Positions 35,717 to 43,750 of a stretch of DNA of 64,000 nt are shown here, piece after piece. A program made the position numbers and the translations under genes. The notes under the pieces are model-generated. The model saw only the letters and a list, made by a program, of their open reading frames with translations. It was not told the DNA's origin and did no database searches. This DNA is from Ferruginibacter sp050611725 (GTDB lineage: Bacteria; Bacteroidota; Bacteroidia; Chitinophagales; Chitinophagaceae), in contig NZ_JBODJB010000001.1 in NCBI RefSeq assembly GCF_050611725.1, positions 2,852,001 through 2,916,000 of the forward strand. The letters run 5' to 3'. The stretch's first letter is position 1. The number at the start of each line of letters is the position of its first letter.

Positions 35717-37366
35717 TTAGCTCATCTCATTTTGTAATGCCGGATTCTTAACGGCATTCTTATTATTGGCAAATTCTTTCGCTGCTTTAATGAAATTCAT
35801 AAAGATAGGCTGAGGATTTTCGACTGTACTTTTTAGTTCAGGGTGATATTGTACCCCAATAAAAAACGGGTGAGCAGGCAATTCAACGATCTCAACCAAA
35901 CCTGTAGCCGGATTTTTACCGCTGGCAACCATTCCTGCTTGTTCAAATTGTTCTAAATACTTGTTATTGAACTCCCAACGATGACGATGTCTTTCACTAA
36001 TAGGAGTATGACCGTATATATTGTATGCCAATGAATTTTCTTTCAGTTCACATGGATAAGCACCTAAACGCATGGTGCCGCCTTTAGCGGTCACTTTTTT
36101 CTGCCCTTCCATTAATGCGATAACAGGGTTTTTAGTATCAGCATCCATTTCTGTAGAATGAGCATCTTTTAATCCCAGTACATTTCTGGCAAATTCAATA
36201 ACTGCCATTTGCATCCCCAAACAAATACCAAAGAATGGCAGATTGTGTTCTCTTGCATATTTTACAGCTGTTATCTTTCCCTCAACACCTCTCAATCCAA
36301 AACCCGGTGCAACCAACAATCCATCCAATGCCCCTAATTTTTCAGAGACATTTGCATCAGTAATGTGTTCACTATGCACATTTACTATCTGTACCTTACA
36401 TTCATTCATTGCACCTGCATGTACAAACGATTCCAAGATAGATTTATACGCATCCTGCAATTCAATGTATTTACCGATCAAACCAATAGTTACTTTACCG
36501 GTAGGACGTTTCAGTTTATCTAAAAACCCTTTCCATTTTACAAGATCAGGAGCTGCATAACCATTGATATGCAATAATTTTAAAACGGTAATGTCCAGTT
36601 TTTCCTGTAACATTTTCAACGGCACTTCATATATAGTGCTTGCATCCATTGCTTCAATAACCGCTTCTGGTTTTACATTACAGAACAAAGCGATCTTTCT
36701 TTTAAGGTCTGCCCCAATTGCTTTTTCTGTACGACACACAATGATATTGGGTCTAACCCCATTTTCACTTAAAAGTTTCACACTATGCTGAGTAGGCTTT
36801 GTTTTTAATTCACCTGCAGCTTTTAAATAAGGAATCAATGTTAAATGAATAACAATACAATCTTCATCGGCCAGTTCCCACTGTAACTGACGCACAGCTT
36901 CTACAAAAGGTAAACTTTCAATATCACCAACGGTACCGCCAATCTCTGTAATAACAATATCATATTCGCCGCTATCTCCTATCAGCAACATTCTTCGTTT
37001 AATCTCATCCGTTATGTGGGGGATTACTTGTACTGTTTTTCCAAGATAAGCCCCTTCTCTTTCTTTGTTAATGACTGTCTGATAAATTCTACCGGTTGTT
37101 ACATTATTTGCCTGAGAGGTAAATATGTTTAAAAATCTTTCGTAGTGTCCAAGATCCAGATCGGTCTCTGCCCCATCTTCTGTAACAAAACATTCTCCAT
37201 GTTCATACGGATTTAAGGTTCCCGGATCCACATTAATGTAAGGGTCGAATTTTTGAATAGTAACTCTTAGTCCCCTGGATTGGAGTAATTTAGCAAGTGA
37301 TGCGGCAATAATACCTTTTCCTAAAGAAGATGTAACACCACCTGTAACAAATATATACTTGGCCAT
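35717..37366 (-). CDS. pyrG: CTP synthase
   Basis: It converts UTP to CTP using glutamine nitrogen and ATP. The 549 residues have the N-terminal synthetase domain starting KYIFVTGGVTSSLGKGIIAA (residues 3-22) with VDPGTLNPYEHGECFVTEDG, and a C-terminal class-I glutaminase domain with the nucleophile in GICLGMQMAVIEFARN and the catalytic His/Glu in VQYHPELKS. It is full length. No neighbour is functionally linked. A small hairpin (37490-37509) lies in the long leader region but no known attenuator type was recognised. Confidence 0.98.
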   Translation of the reverse strand: MAKYIFVTGGVTSSLGKGIIAASLAKLLQSRGLRVTIQKFDPYINVDPGTLNPYEHGECFVTEDGAETDLDLGHYERFLNIFTSQANNVTTGRIYQTVINKEREGAYLGKTVQVIPHITDEIKRRMLLIGDSGEYDIVITEIGGTVGDIESLPFVEAVRQLQWELADEDCIVIHLTLIPYLKAAGELKTKPTQHSVKLLSENGVRPNIIVCRTEKAIGADLKRKIALFCNVKPEAVIEAMDASTIYEVPLKMLQEKLDITVLKLLHINGYAAPDLVKWKGFLDKLKRPTGKVTIGLIGKYIELQDAYKSILESFVHAGAMNECKVQIVNVHSEHITDANVSEKLGALDGLLVAPGFGLRGVEGKITAVKYAREHNLPFFGICLGMQMAVIEFARNVLGLKDAHSTEMDADTKNPVIALMEGQKKVTAKGGTMRLGAYPCELKENSLAYNIYGHTPISERHRHRWEFNNKYLEQFEQAGMVASGKNPATGLVEIVELPAHPFFIGVQYHPELKSTVENPQPIFMNFIKAAKEFANNKNAVKNPALQNEMS

Positions 37367-37726
37367 AAAATGTAATATTAATAATAATCAATGCCAATCA
37401 GCTATTAGCTGAAAAACGCATTTTTTTGACCGTTGGAAAAGTGAAAATAGATATATCCGAGAGGTCATGCAAACATACAGCAAATATTTGGGCTAAAAAA
37501 AATTAGCCCCACGTTATCATAAAAAAAGAGTCAAATTTTATAAATAAAAAAATATTGCTCCTCCGCAAACGATTGCAACAATTTATTTCAGTCAATAATT
37601 GAAAGTTTATGCCAAAACTTTTGTTTGGCAGTGGTTTGCAACGTAATTTTAGGCTCCTTTTTTAGGTATTGATAGACAAAATTGCCAAAAACAGCTTTCA
37701 GAAAACATATAAAAAATCAACCGAAT
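37367..37726. other. divergent intergenic region between pyrG and gltA
   Basis: 360 AT-rich nucleotides with no gene. It holds a 7-bp hairpin GGGCTAA/TTAGCCC (37490-37509) and, toward gltA, TTTG at 37624 with TAATTTTA at 37644, a weak match to a -33/-7 promoter pair on the plus strand. Confidence 0.35.
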
Positions 37727-39052
37727 ATGGGTGTTATCAAAGAGAAATTTAAAGAAAAAGCGGATGCACAAGGTGCCGAAATCAAGGCAATGCTTAAAGA
37801 ACATGGTTCCAAAAAAATTGGTGAAGTAACGCTTAGCCAGATCTATCAAGGAATGAGGGGCATGACCGGATTGGTTTCAGAAACCTCTTTGTTAGATGCT
37901 CAAGAAGGGATTCGTTTTCGTGGATATACAATTCCTGAATTGCAGGAAAAATTACCAAAAGCTCCGGGAGGAACAGAACCTTTACCTGAAGGCTTATTTT
38001 ATTTAATGTTGATAGGAGAATTACCAACAGATGAAGATGTTGCACATTTGTCGTCTGTTTTACAACGTCGTAGCCATGTTCCTAAACATGTATTCGACAG
38101 CATTGAAGCTACTCCCCTTACAACACACCCGATGACTCAATTTGTAATTGCCATAATGGCTTTACAGACAGAAAGTAGTTTTGCTAAACGCTATGCTGAA
38201 GGCATGAGCAAAAAGGATTATTGGGAAGCAGTATTTGACGACTCATTAGATCTAATTGCACGTTTACCAAGAATTGCTGCGTATATTTATCGCCGTAAGT
38301 ACAAATTCGGCAAGCACATTGAACCGAATGGACTATTAGACTGGGCTGGTAACTTCTCTCATATGATGGGTTACGAAAATGAAGATTTTAAAGAATTGAT
38401 GCGTTTATATATGACAATACATGCCGATCATGAAGGAGGCAATGTATCTGCACATACTACACACTTGGTAGGCTCTGCATTGAGTGATCCATATTTATCA
38501 TTCGCAGCAGGTATGAATGGATTGGCCGGACCTTTGCATGGCCTTGCAAATCAGGAAGTGATCAAATGGATCTTTGGAATGATCGAAGAATTAGGTGTAG
38601 AAACACCATCTAAAACACAAATTGAAGAATACGTTAAGAAAACATTGAGCGAAGGAAAAGTGGTACCTGGTTACGGTCATGCAGTGCTACGGAAAACAGA
38701 TCCACGCTTTACTGCACAAATGGAATTTGGCAAAAAACATTTAGCCGACGATCCTTTGGTAAATACAGTTTGGAATATTTACGAAGCAGTACCTCCCATT
38801 CTTCAATCATTGGGTAAAATAAAAAACCCGTGGCCAAATGTAGATGCACACAGTGGTGCACTACTGGTTCACTACGGAATGGTTGAATACGAATTCTACA
38901 CAGTATTGTTTGGTGTATCTAGAGCATTAGGCGTACTATCTAGTCTTTGCTGGGACAGAGCATTGGGCTTCCCACTGGAAAGACCAAAATCTGTAACCAC
39001 CGACCTTGTGAAAAAATGGTTGGATGGCAAGGATGAAATTTGGGGCGATTAA
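37727..39052 (+). CDS. gltA: citrate synthase, mitochondrial-like type
   Basis: It condenses acetyl-CoA and oxaloacetate to citrate, the entry step of the TCA cycle. ATG at 37727 (MGVIKEKFKEKA) is preferred over an in-frame start 15 codons earlier. Active-site regions are HADHEGGNVSAHTTHLVGSA, GLAGPLHGLANQEV, the catalytic His in VPGYGHAVLRKTDPR and the final Asp/Arg region. These stretches closely match, from memory, the eukaryotic mitochondrial enzyme rather than the NADH-sensitive hexameric bacterial type. The 441 residues also fit. It is monocistronic, with a strong terminator at 39077. Confidence 0.95.
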   Translation: MGVIKEKFKEKADAQGAEIKAMLKEHGSKKIGEVTLSQIYQGMRGMTGLVSETSLLDAQEGIRFRGYTIPELQEKLPKAPGGTEPLPEGLFYLMLIGELPTDEDVAHLSSVLQRRSHVPKHVFDSIEATPLTTHPMTQFVIAIMALQTESSFAKRYAEGMSKKDYWEAVFDDSLDLIARLPRIAAYIYRRKYKFGKHIEPNGLLDWAGNFSHMMGYENEDFKELMRLYMTIHADHEGGNVSAHTTHLVGSALSDPYLSFAAGMNGLAGPLHGLANQEVIKWIFGMIEELGVETPSKTQIEEYVKKTLSEGKVVPGYGHAVLRKTDPRFTAQMEFGKKHLADDPLVNTVWNIYEAVPPILQSLGKIKNPWPNVDAHSGALLVHYGMVEYEFYTVLFGVSRALGVLSSLCWDRALGFPLERPKSVTTDLVKKWLDGKDEIWGD

Positions 39053-39076
39053 CAATTAATTAGTTATAAAGCTTTG

Positions 39077-39103
39077 AAACCCCGATGTATGTCGGGGTTT
39101 TTT
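39077..39103 (+). terminator. rho-independent terminator after gltA
   Basis: AAACCCCGA (39077-39085) pairs with TCGGGGTTT (39092-39100), with a 6-nt loop and a T-run. Confidence 0.9.
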
Positions 39104-39133
39104 ATTACTTTTATCCACTAAAAAAATAAACAC

Positions 39134-39907
39134 GTGAACTTTAGAAAATTACTTTTTGTTGCAATCGTACTGATTTGCAATACAGCTCTAGCTCAACAAA
39201 CTACATCAACCAAAAAAGCAACTACAGCAAAAGTTAATCAACACCTGAAGGTGTTTAATCAAACGATGGGATGTGGTGATTTTTCAACTGCTATCTCAGC
39301 CCTAAACTATTACATAGCAGAAGAAGGGAGCACAAATCCATATGTAGATACCTTAGCGATACTTTATCTTCAACAAGGAGCCTATCCTCAATGTTATTAT
39401 TGGGTTGAACAAAGATTGGCTACAAACCCGGAGGACAATACGTTGCTGGAAATGAAAGCGGTTTGTTTAGATAAATCGGGTGAAACAAAAGAAGCCATCT
39501 CGATCTTCGAAAAACTCTTCAAGAAAACACAAAATGTTTTTCACGCATACAAATTGCTCGATCTGCAATACAGCATAAAAAGATTATCTGAAGCTGTAGC
39601 AACGGCAGAGGCTGCGGAAAAACTACAATATAAACCGGAATATACTATGACCTATACTGTTGGTCAGCAAATGGGTAGAACCTATTTACAATCAGCAGTA
39701 CTTAATATTCATGGACTGGCATTGTATGATCTTGGCAAAAAAGATGAAGCAAAAAAATGTTTCGAACAAGCATTAGCGTTAGACACAACCTTTGCCCTTG
39801 CAAAACAAAATTTAGAAGCGATAAGATCTATTGAAAATGCAACTAATAGCAAAGTAATTCCGGGTGTACAGGCACCAAATGCACCTGCTGCAATCAAACA
39901 GAATTAA
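39134..39907 (+). CDS. secreted TPR-repeat protein
   Basis: A 257-residue protein starting at GTG (39134) with a signal peptide (residues 1-20, ending TALAQ). TPR-type helical pairs follow, including LEMKAVCLDKSGETKEAISIFEKLF and, near the C-terminus, HGLALYDLGKKDEAKKCFEQALALDTTFALAKQNLEAI. The C-terminus is Pro/Ala rich. It is probably a periplasmic scaffold or adaptor. No enzymatic motif was seen. The next gene starts 45 nt downstream and may be cotranscribed. Confidence 0.82.
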   Translation: MNFRKLLFVAIVLICNTALAQQTTSTKKATTAKVNQHLKVFNQTMGCGDFSTAISALNYYIAEEGSTNPYVDTLAILYLQQGAYPQCYYWVEQRLATNPEDNTLLEMKAVCLDKSGETKEAISIFEKLFKKTQNVFHAYKLLDLQYSIKRLSEAVATAEAAEKLQYKPEYTMTYTVGQQMGRTYLQSAVLNIHGLALYDLGKKDEAKKCFEQALALDTTFALAKQNLEAIRSIENATNSKVIPGVQAPNAPAAIKQN

Positions 39908-39951
39908 TATTTTGTCGGCAAACCAATTGCTTCCCGGCAAAAAATAACCAT

Positions 39952-40671
39952 ATGACAAAACAAGAGATAAAATTTCTTGAAGGACCGCAAAGTCGCTGGC
40001 AAGATTTTAAATTCAGTATCAGTGTATTGTTTGAATTCATTAAAGGATTCAGGGCTTTACATTTTGCCGGACCTTGTGTAACCATTTTTGGATCGGCTCG
40101 TTTTAAAGAAGATCATCCCTACTATAAAAAAACGGAAGAACTTTCTGCAAGAATTGCACAGTTGGGCTTTACCATCATGACAGGTGGTGGACCAGGCATC
40201 ATGGAAGCGGCCAACAAAGGTGCCAGAGAAATAGGCGGTAGAAGCGTTGGTTGTAATATTGTTTTGCCGCACGAACAAGAACCCAATCCCTATTTAGATA
40301 AATGGGTGAACATTAAATTCTTTTTTGTTCGTAAAACCCTGCTCATTAAATACTCTTATGCATTTGTTGTAATGCCCGGTGGCTTTGGTACGCTGGATGA
40401 ATATTTTGAAGCATTGACTTTAATTCAGTGCAAGAAGATCAATGAATTTCCGATCGTAATTTTTGATACCGAATTCCATAAAGAATTGATAGATCACATA
40501 AATTTGATGAAAGAAAAACAAACCATTTCTCCAAATGACACCAATCTATTTCTCATAACCGACTCTGTTGATGAAGCTATTGATTATATTCAAAAGAACG
40601 GCATCAATAAATTCGATCTGCAGCATGAAAGGCCTTACAAACCACTCAGATGGTTATTTGAACATAAATAA
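39952..40671 (+). CDS. LOG-family protein (TIGR00730 type)
   Basis: A Rossmann-fold protein with the LOG motifs GGGPGIMEAANKGA (residues 75-90) and PGGFGTLDEYFEALTLIQ (about 140-157). The family includes cytokinin-riboside-monophosphate phosphoribohydrolases, and more broadly nucleoside-5'-monophosphate nucleosidases and PpnN-like enzymes. The bacterial substrate is usually a purine or pyrimidine nucleotide. The 239 residues have a typical C-terminal extension. No genomic context supports a specific substrate. Confidence 0.9.
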   Translation: MTKQEIKFLEGPQSRWQDFKFSISVLFEFIKGFRALHFAGPCVTIFGSARFKEDHPYYKKTEELSARIAQLGFTIMTGGGPGIMEAANKGAREIGGRSVGCNIVLPHEQEPNPYLDKWVNIKFFFVRKTLLIKYSYAFVVMPGGFGTLDEYFEALTLIQCKKINEFPIVIFDTEFHKELIDHINLMKEKQTISPNDTNLFLITDSVDEAIDYIQKNGINKFDLQHERPYKPLRWLFEHK

Positions 40672-40687
40672 TAGCCCCTCTTTATAT

Positions 40688-40701
40688 ATGACTAAAATCA
40701 T
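40688..40701 (+). promoter_or_regulatory. CRP/FNR-type palindrome (distal site)
   Basis: ATGACTAAAATCAT is a TGA-N6-TCA palindrome, as bound by CRP/FNR proteins. Its centre lies 51.5 bp upstream of the first base of the -7 candidate at 40746, the same distance as the site at 43472 from its own box. Confidence 0.55.
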
Positions 40702-40710
40702 AGCTTGATT

Positions 40711-40722
40711 TGACGCCGGTCA
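40711..40722 (+). promoter_or_regulatory. CRP/FNR-type palindrome (proximal site)
   Basis: TGACGCCGGTCA is a perfect palindrome with TGA-N6-TCA spacing. It is centred 22 bp downstream of the first site and about -41.5 from the inferred start of transcription, the classical class II activator position. Confidence 0.55.
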
Positions 40723-40745
40723 TTCCCCATATATAAAATAAGAAA

Positions 40746-40753
40746 CACCTTTG
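40746..40753 (+). promoter_or_regulatory. putative -7 box of the DUF2892-ccoI unit
   Basis: CACCTTTG matches TAnnTTTG at seven of eight positions. A weak core is compatible with an activated promoter. Confidence 0.4.
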
Positions 40754-40801
40754 TGAGGTAGAGATTGAACGTATTTATTACTAAATCTAAATCTTACAAT
40801 T

Positions 40802-40993
40802 ATGCAATGTAATGTTGGAAAATCAGATAAAACGATTAGGCTGTTGCTTGCCATTATCGTTGGGCTAGCAGGTTTATACTTCAGAACTTGGTGGGCATTG
40901 GCGGCATTAGTTCCGCTGGTTACAGGATTGGTGTCGTTTTGCCCACTATATAAAATACTGGGAATAAACACTTGCAACAGCGAAAAGGTATAA
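40802..40993 (+). CDS. DUF2892 small inner-membrane protein
   Basis: A 63-residue protein with two membrane segments (about 13-28 and 31-48) and the family opening MQCNVGKSDKTIRLLLAI, ending CPLYKILGINTC. The family (as in the YgaP membrane part) has no proven function but is often associated with sulfur or redox stress genes. It lies directly downstream of two CRP/FNR-type sites and upstream of the cbb3 copper ATPase gene, so it is probably induced together with the oxidase. A strong hairpin follows its stop codon. Confidence 0.88.
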   Translation: MQCNVGKSDKTIRLLLAIIVGLAGLYFRTWWALAALVPLVTGLVSFCPLYKILGINTCNSEKV

Positions 40994-41005
40994 TGTTTAT
41001 ACCTC

Positions 41006-41035
41006 AGGCCACTGTATGCGGATGTGCAGTGGCCT
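41006..41035 (+). terminator. hairpin between the DUF2892 gene and ccoI
   Basis: AGGCCACTG (41006-41014) pairs with CAGTGGCCT (41027-41035), followed by TCTTTT. It is a 9-bp GC-rich stem. It looks like a terminator or partial terminator ahead of ccoI. Confidence 0.75.
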
Positions 41036-41048
41036 TCTTTTAAAATTC

Positions 41049-43466
41049 TTGATCATAAATACAAATACGAACATAAGGACAACTTGTTTTCATTGCGGTG
41101 AAATTTGCAATGAACCAATCGTTGCAGAAGAAAAAAAATTCTGTTGTGAAGGCTGTAAACAGGTTTACCTTTTATTGAATGAAAACAATCTCTGTAACTA
41201 TTACAAACTAGATAGCAACCCGGGTATTAAAGCAAAAGGAAAATTCGTTTCAGAAAGGTTTGCATATTTAGATGACGAAGCAACTAAAAACAACTTAGCT
41301 CACTTCAATAGTGAAACTCAAACCAATATTACTTTCCACCTGCCGCAGATGCATTGCTCTTCCTGCGTTTTTTTATTGGAAAATTTACACCGAATTGAAA
41401 AAGGTGTAATCAAATCACAAACCAATTTTCAACGAAAGGAAATTTTCATAATATTTAACCCTCAACTCATTGCTTTAAGAAAAGTGGTTGAGCTACTTGC
41501 TTTTATTGGCTACGAGCCTGAGATCAGATCAAAAGATACCATTAATAAGAAAACAATCACTTTTGATAAAAAAAGAATTTACAAAATAGGAATAGCCGGA
41601 TTTTGTTTTGCCAATATCATGATGTTGAGCTTCCCGGAATATTTTTCAGCAGGACATATTGAGCAAAGAGGACTAAAAGAAACTTTTACCTGGTTGATCT
41701 TATTTCTATCTCTTCCCGTATTATTCTTTTCTGCTTCAGACTTTTTCGTTTCTGCATGGAAAAGTATGCGGCAAAAAGTGATCAATATTGATGCTCCGAT
41801 CGCTTTAGCCATTGTTGTAACATTTACAAGAAGTTATTATGAGATCATCAGTGGCACTGGTTCGGGTTACTTAGACTCAGGCACCGGCATCGTGTTCTTT
41901 ATGCTCATTGGTCGATGGTTTCAGAACAAAACCTACGATTCATTTTCATTTGACAAAGATTACAGATCATATTTTCCTTTGGGAGCCACCGTGATAAGCG
42001 GGAATGTTGAAAAAAACATCCCCATCACACAGCTAAAAAAAGGTGATCGTATCATTTTAAGGAATGAAGAAATGGTACCGGCCGATGCTATACTATTAAG
42101 TGGCGATGCAAATATTGATTACAGTTTTGTTAGCGGGGAAAATACACCTGTTCCAAAAAGTAATGGCGATATGATCTTTGCCGGTGGCAAACAATCCGGT
42201 TGTGCGATCGAATTACAAATCATCAAAGATGTATCACAGAGTTATATCACTCAGCTTTGGAATAATGATATTTTCAATATCAAAAAAAACACAGAAAGAT
42301 CTTTCATACATCCATGGAGCAGGTATTTTACATTGGTACTCTTTAGTATTGCTACGATCGCTACGCTATTCTGGTTTTTCACAGATAGCTCTAAAGTATT
42401 GCCGGTACTCACTTCTGTACTGATCGTTGCTTGTCCTTGTTCTTTGTTATTGTCCGCAACATTTACCTACGGTAATATGTTACGCATCTTCGGCAAGAAT
42501 AAATTGTACCTTAAAAATGCATCGGTAATAGAATCGATGGCAAAAATAAAAAGTATTGTATTTGATAAAACAGGCACTATCACACAAAATAAAGCTACTT
42601 CGATAGAATATGAAGGAACGCCTTTATCTGAAAGAGAATTGTATGCAATTAAAATAATGGCGAAGCAATCTTCTCACCCATTGAGTAAAAATATTGCGGC
42701 TTCGTTTGAAACTATTCCAGACAGAAAACCTGTTATTACTTATTTTAAAGAATTTACCGGAAGGGGTGTTAAAGCGATCATTAATGATGTTGATGTTAAG
42801 ATTGGCTCCTTTGCATTTATCAATGAGCACAAGCAACATATTGAAAGTCTGGATACAGGAACACATGTACATGTTGCCATCAATGATGTACACATGGGCA
42901 GGTATACTATCAGCAATCAATACAGAGCCGGTTTGCAACCTTTGATAAAACAACTGAATGTTTATTATAAAATGTATGTATTGTCAGGCGACAACGATAC
43001 AGAGAAAAATAATCTTACAAAAATATTTGGTAAAGACGTTGATATACGGTTTCATCAATCCCCGGAACAAAAATTGCAATACATACAACAATTACAAAAA
43101 AATGGTTCAGGCGTTTTAATGCTTGGTGATGGATTAAACGATGCTGGTGCATTGATGCAAAGTGATGTTGGCATTGCTGTAAGTGATAATAGTGCTCAGT
43201 TCTCCCCTGCCTGTGATGCTATACTCAATGGTGAAAATGTACAAATGCTTGACAAATTTTTAGCCTACGCCAGATCAGGTAAAAATATAGTAACTGCTAG
43301 TTTTGTTTTATCGATCTTATACAATATTGTCGGTTTATCATTTGCAGTACAAGCCCAGTTATCTCCAATGGTAGCAGCAATCCTAATGCCTGCAAGCAGC
43401 ATCAGCATCGTATTATTGGTTACCTTATTATCATCTTTCATTGCCCGACAAAAAGGATTAAAATAA
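41049..43466 (+). CDS. ccoI: copper-transporting P-type ATPase for cbb3 oxidase assembly (CcoI/FixI)
   Basis: An inner-membrane P1B ATPase that supplies copper to the cbb3 oxidase. It has an N-terminal cysteine domain (CFHCGEIC, CCEGCKQVY), a heavy-metal-associated domain with HCSSC, membrane segments, the transport motif CPCS, phosphorylation motif DKTGT, the HP motif SSHPLS and hinge GDGLNDAG. The start is uncertain. ATG at 41016 lies in the loop of a terminator-like hairpin, so the in-frame TTG at 41049 is used here; both leave the cysteine domain intact. The cbb3 operon follows 93 nt downstream with its own CRP/FNR-type site. Confidence 0.93.
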   Translation: MIINTNTNIRTTCFHCGEICNEPIVAEEKKFCCEGCKQVYLLLNENNLCNYYKLDSNPGIKAKGKFVSERFAYLDDEATKNNLAHFNSETQTNITFHLPQMHCSSCVFLLENLHRIEKGVIKSQTNFQRKEIFIIFNPQLIALRKVVELLAFIGYEPEIRSKDTINKKTITFDKKRIYKIGIAGFCFANIMMLSFPEYFSAGHIEQRGLKETFTWLILFLSLPVLFFSASDFFVSAWKSMRQKVINIDAPIALAIVVTFTRSYYEIISGTGSGYLDSGTGIVFFMLIGRWFQNKTYDSFSFDKDYRSYFPLGATVISGNVEKNIPITQLKKGDRIILRNEEMVPADAILLSGDANIDYSFVSGENTPVPKSNGDMIFAGGKQSGCAIELQIIKDVSQSYITQLWNNDIFNIKKNTERSFIHPWSRYFTLVLFSIATIATLFWFFTDSSKVLPVLTSVLIVACPCSLLLSATFTYGNMLRIFGKNKLYLKNASVIESMAKIKSIVFDKTGTITQNKATSIEYEGTPLSERELYAIKIMAKQSSHPLSKNIAASFETIPDRKPVITYFKEFTGRGVKAIINDVDVKIGSFAFINEHKQHIESLDTGTHVHVAINDVHMGRYTISNQYRAGLQPLIKQLNVYYKMYVLSGDNDTEKNNLTKIFGKDVDIRFHQSPEQKLQYIQQLQKNGSGVLMLGDGLNDAGALMQSDVGIAVSDNSAQFSPACDAILNGENVQMLDKFLAYARSGKNIVTASFVLSILYNIVGLSFAVQAQLSPMVAAILMPASSISIVLLVTLLSSFIARQKGLK

Positions 43467-43471
43467 TTTCC

Positions 43472-43483
43472 TGATCAAAATCA
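43472..43483 (+). promoter_or_regulatory. CRP/FNR-type palindrome upstream of the cbb3 operon
   Basis: TGATCAAAATCA fits the FNR core TGAT-N4-ATCA. It differs from the site at 40688 (TGACTAAAATCA) only in two transposed bases and has the same 51.5-bp distance to its -7 box at 43529. Confidence 0.6.
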
Positions 43484-43528
43484 TCTATTGCTTTGATTTA
43501 CATCATTTCTCATCACTAACGCTGAAAG

Positions 43529-43536
43529 TACTTTTG
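43529..43536 (+). promoter_or_regulatory. putative -7 box of the cbb3 operon
   Basis: TACTTTTG matches TAnnTTTG exactly, 22 nt before the ccoS start, giving a short leader. Confidence 0.5.
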
Positions 43537-43558
43537 ACCTGACTAAAAATCAATTCAT

Positions 43559-43744
43559 TTGAGCGCTCTATTTATTTTGATCGGTATCAGCATTGCGGTG
43601 GCAGGGTGTTTTTTAGCCGCCTTTTTATGGAGCGTTAATAACGGTCAGTTCGATGATGATTATACCCCTTCAATAAGGATGTTATTCGATGACGACATCA
43701 AAACCTCAACATCAAAACCAGAACAATTAACTCAAAACAAATAA
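43559..43744 (+). CDS. ccoS: cbb3-type oxidase assembly protein CcoS
   Basis: A 61-residue single-span membrane protein needed for insertion of haem and copper into the cbb3 oxidase. The TTG start at 43559 yields MSALFILIGISIAVAGCFLA followed by FLWSVNNGQFDDDYTPSIRM, the diagnostic FDD motif of CcoS. It is the first gene of the cbb3 operon, six nucleotides before ccoNO. Promoter and CRP/FNR-type site lie upstream. Confidence 0.92.
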   Translation: MSALFILIGISIAVAGCFLAAFLWSVNNGQFDDDYTPSIRMLFDDDIKTSTSKPEQLTQNK

Positions 43745-43750
43745 ACTAAC

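Noticed and set aside
43538..43552. A further CRP/FNR-type site (TGACTAAAAATCA) next to the ccoS start
   Set aside because: Spacing is N7, not N6, and it lies downstream of the -7 box. It could be chance or a degraded site.
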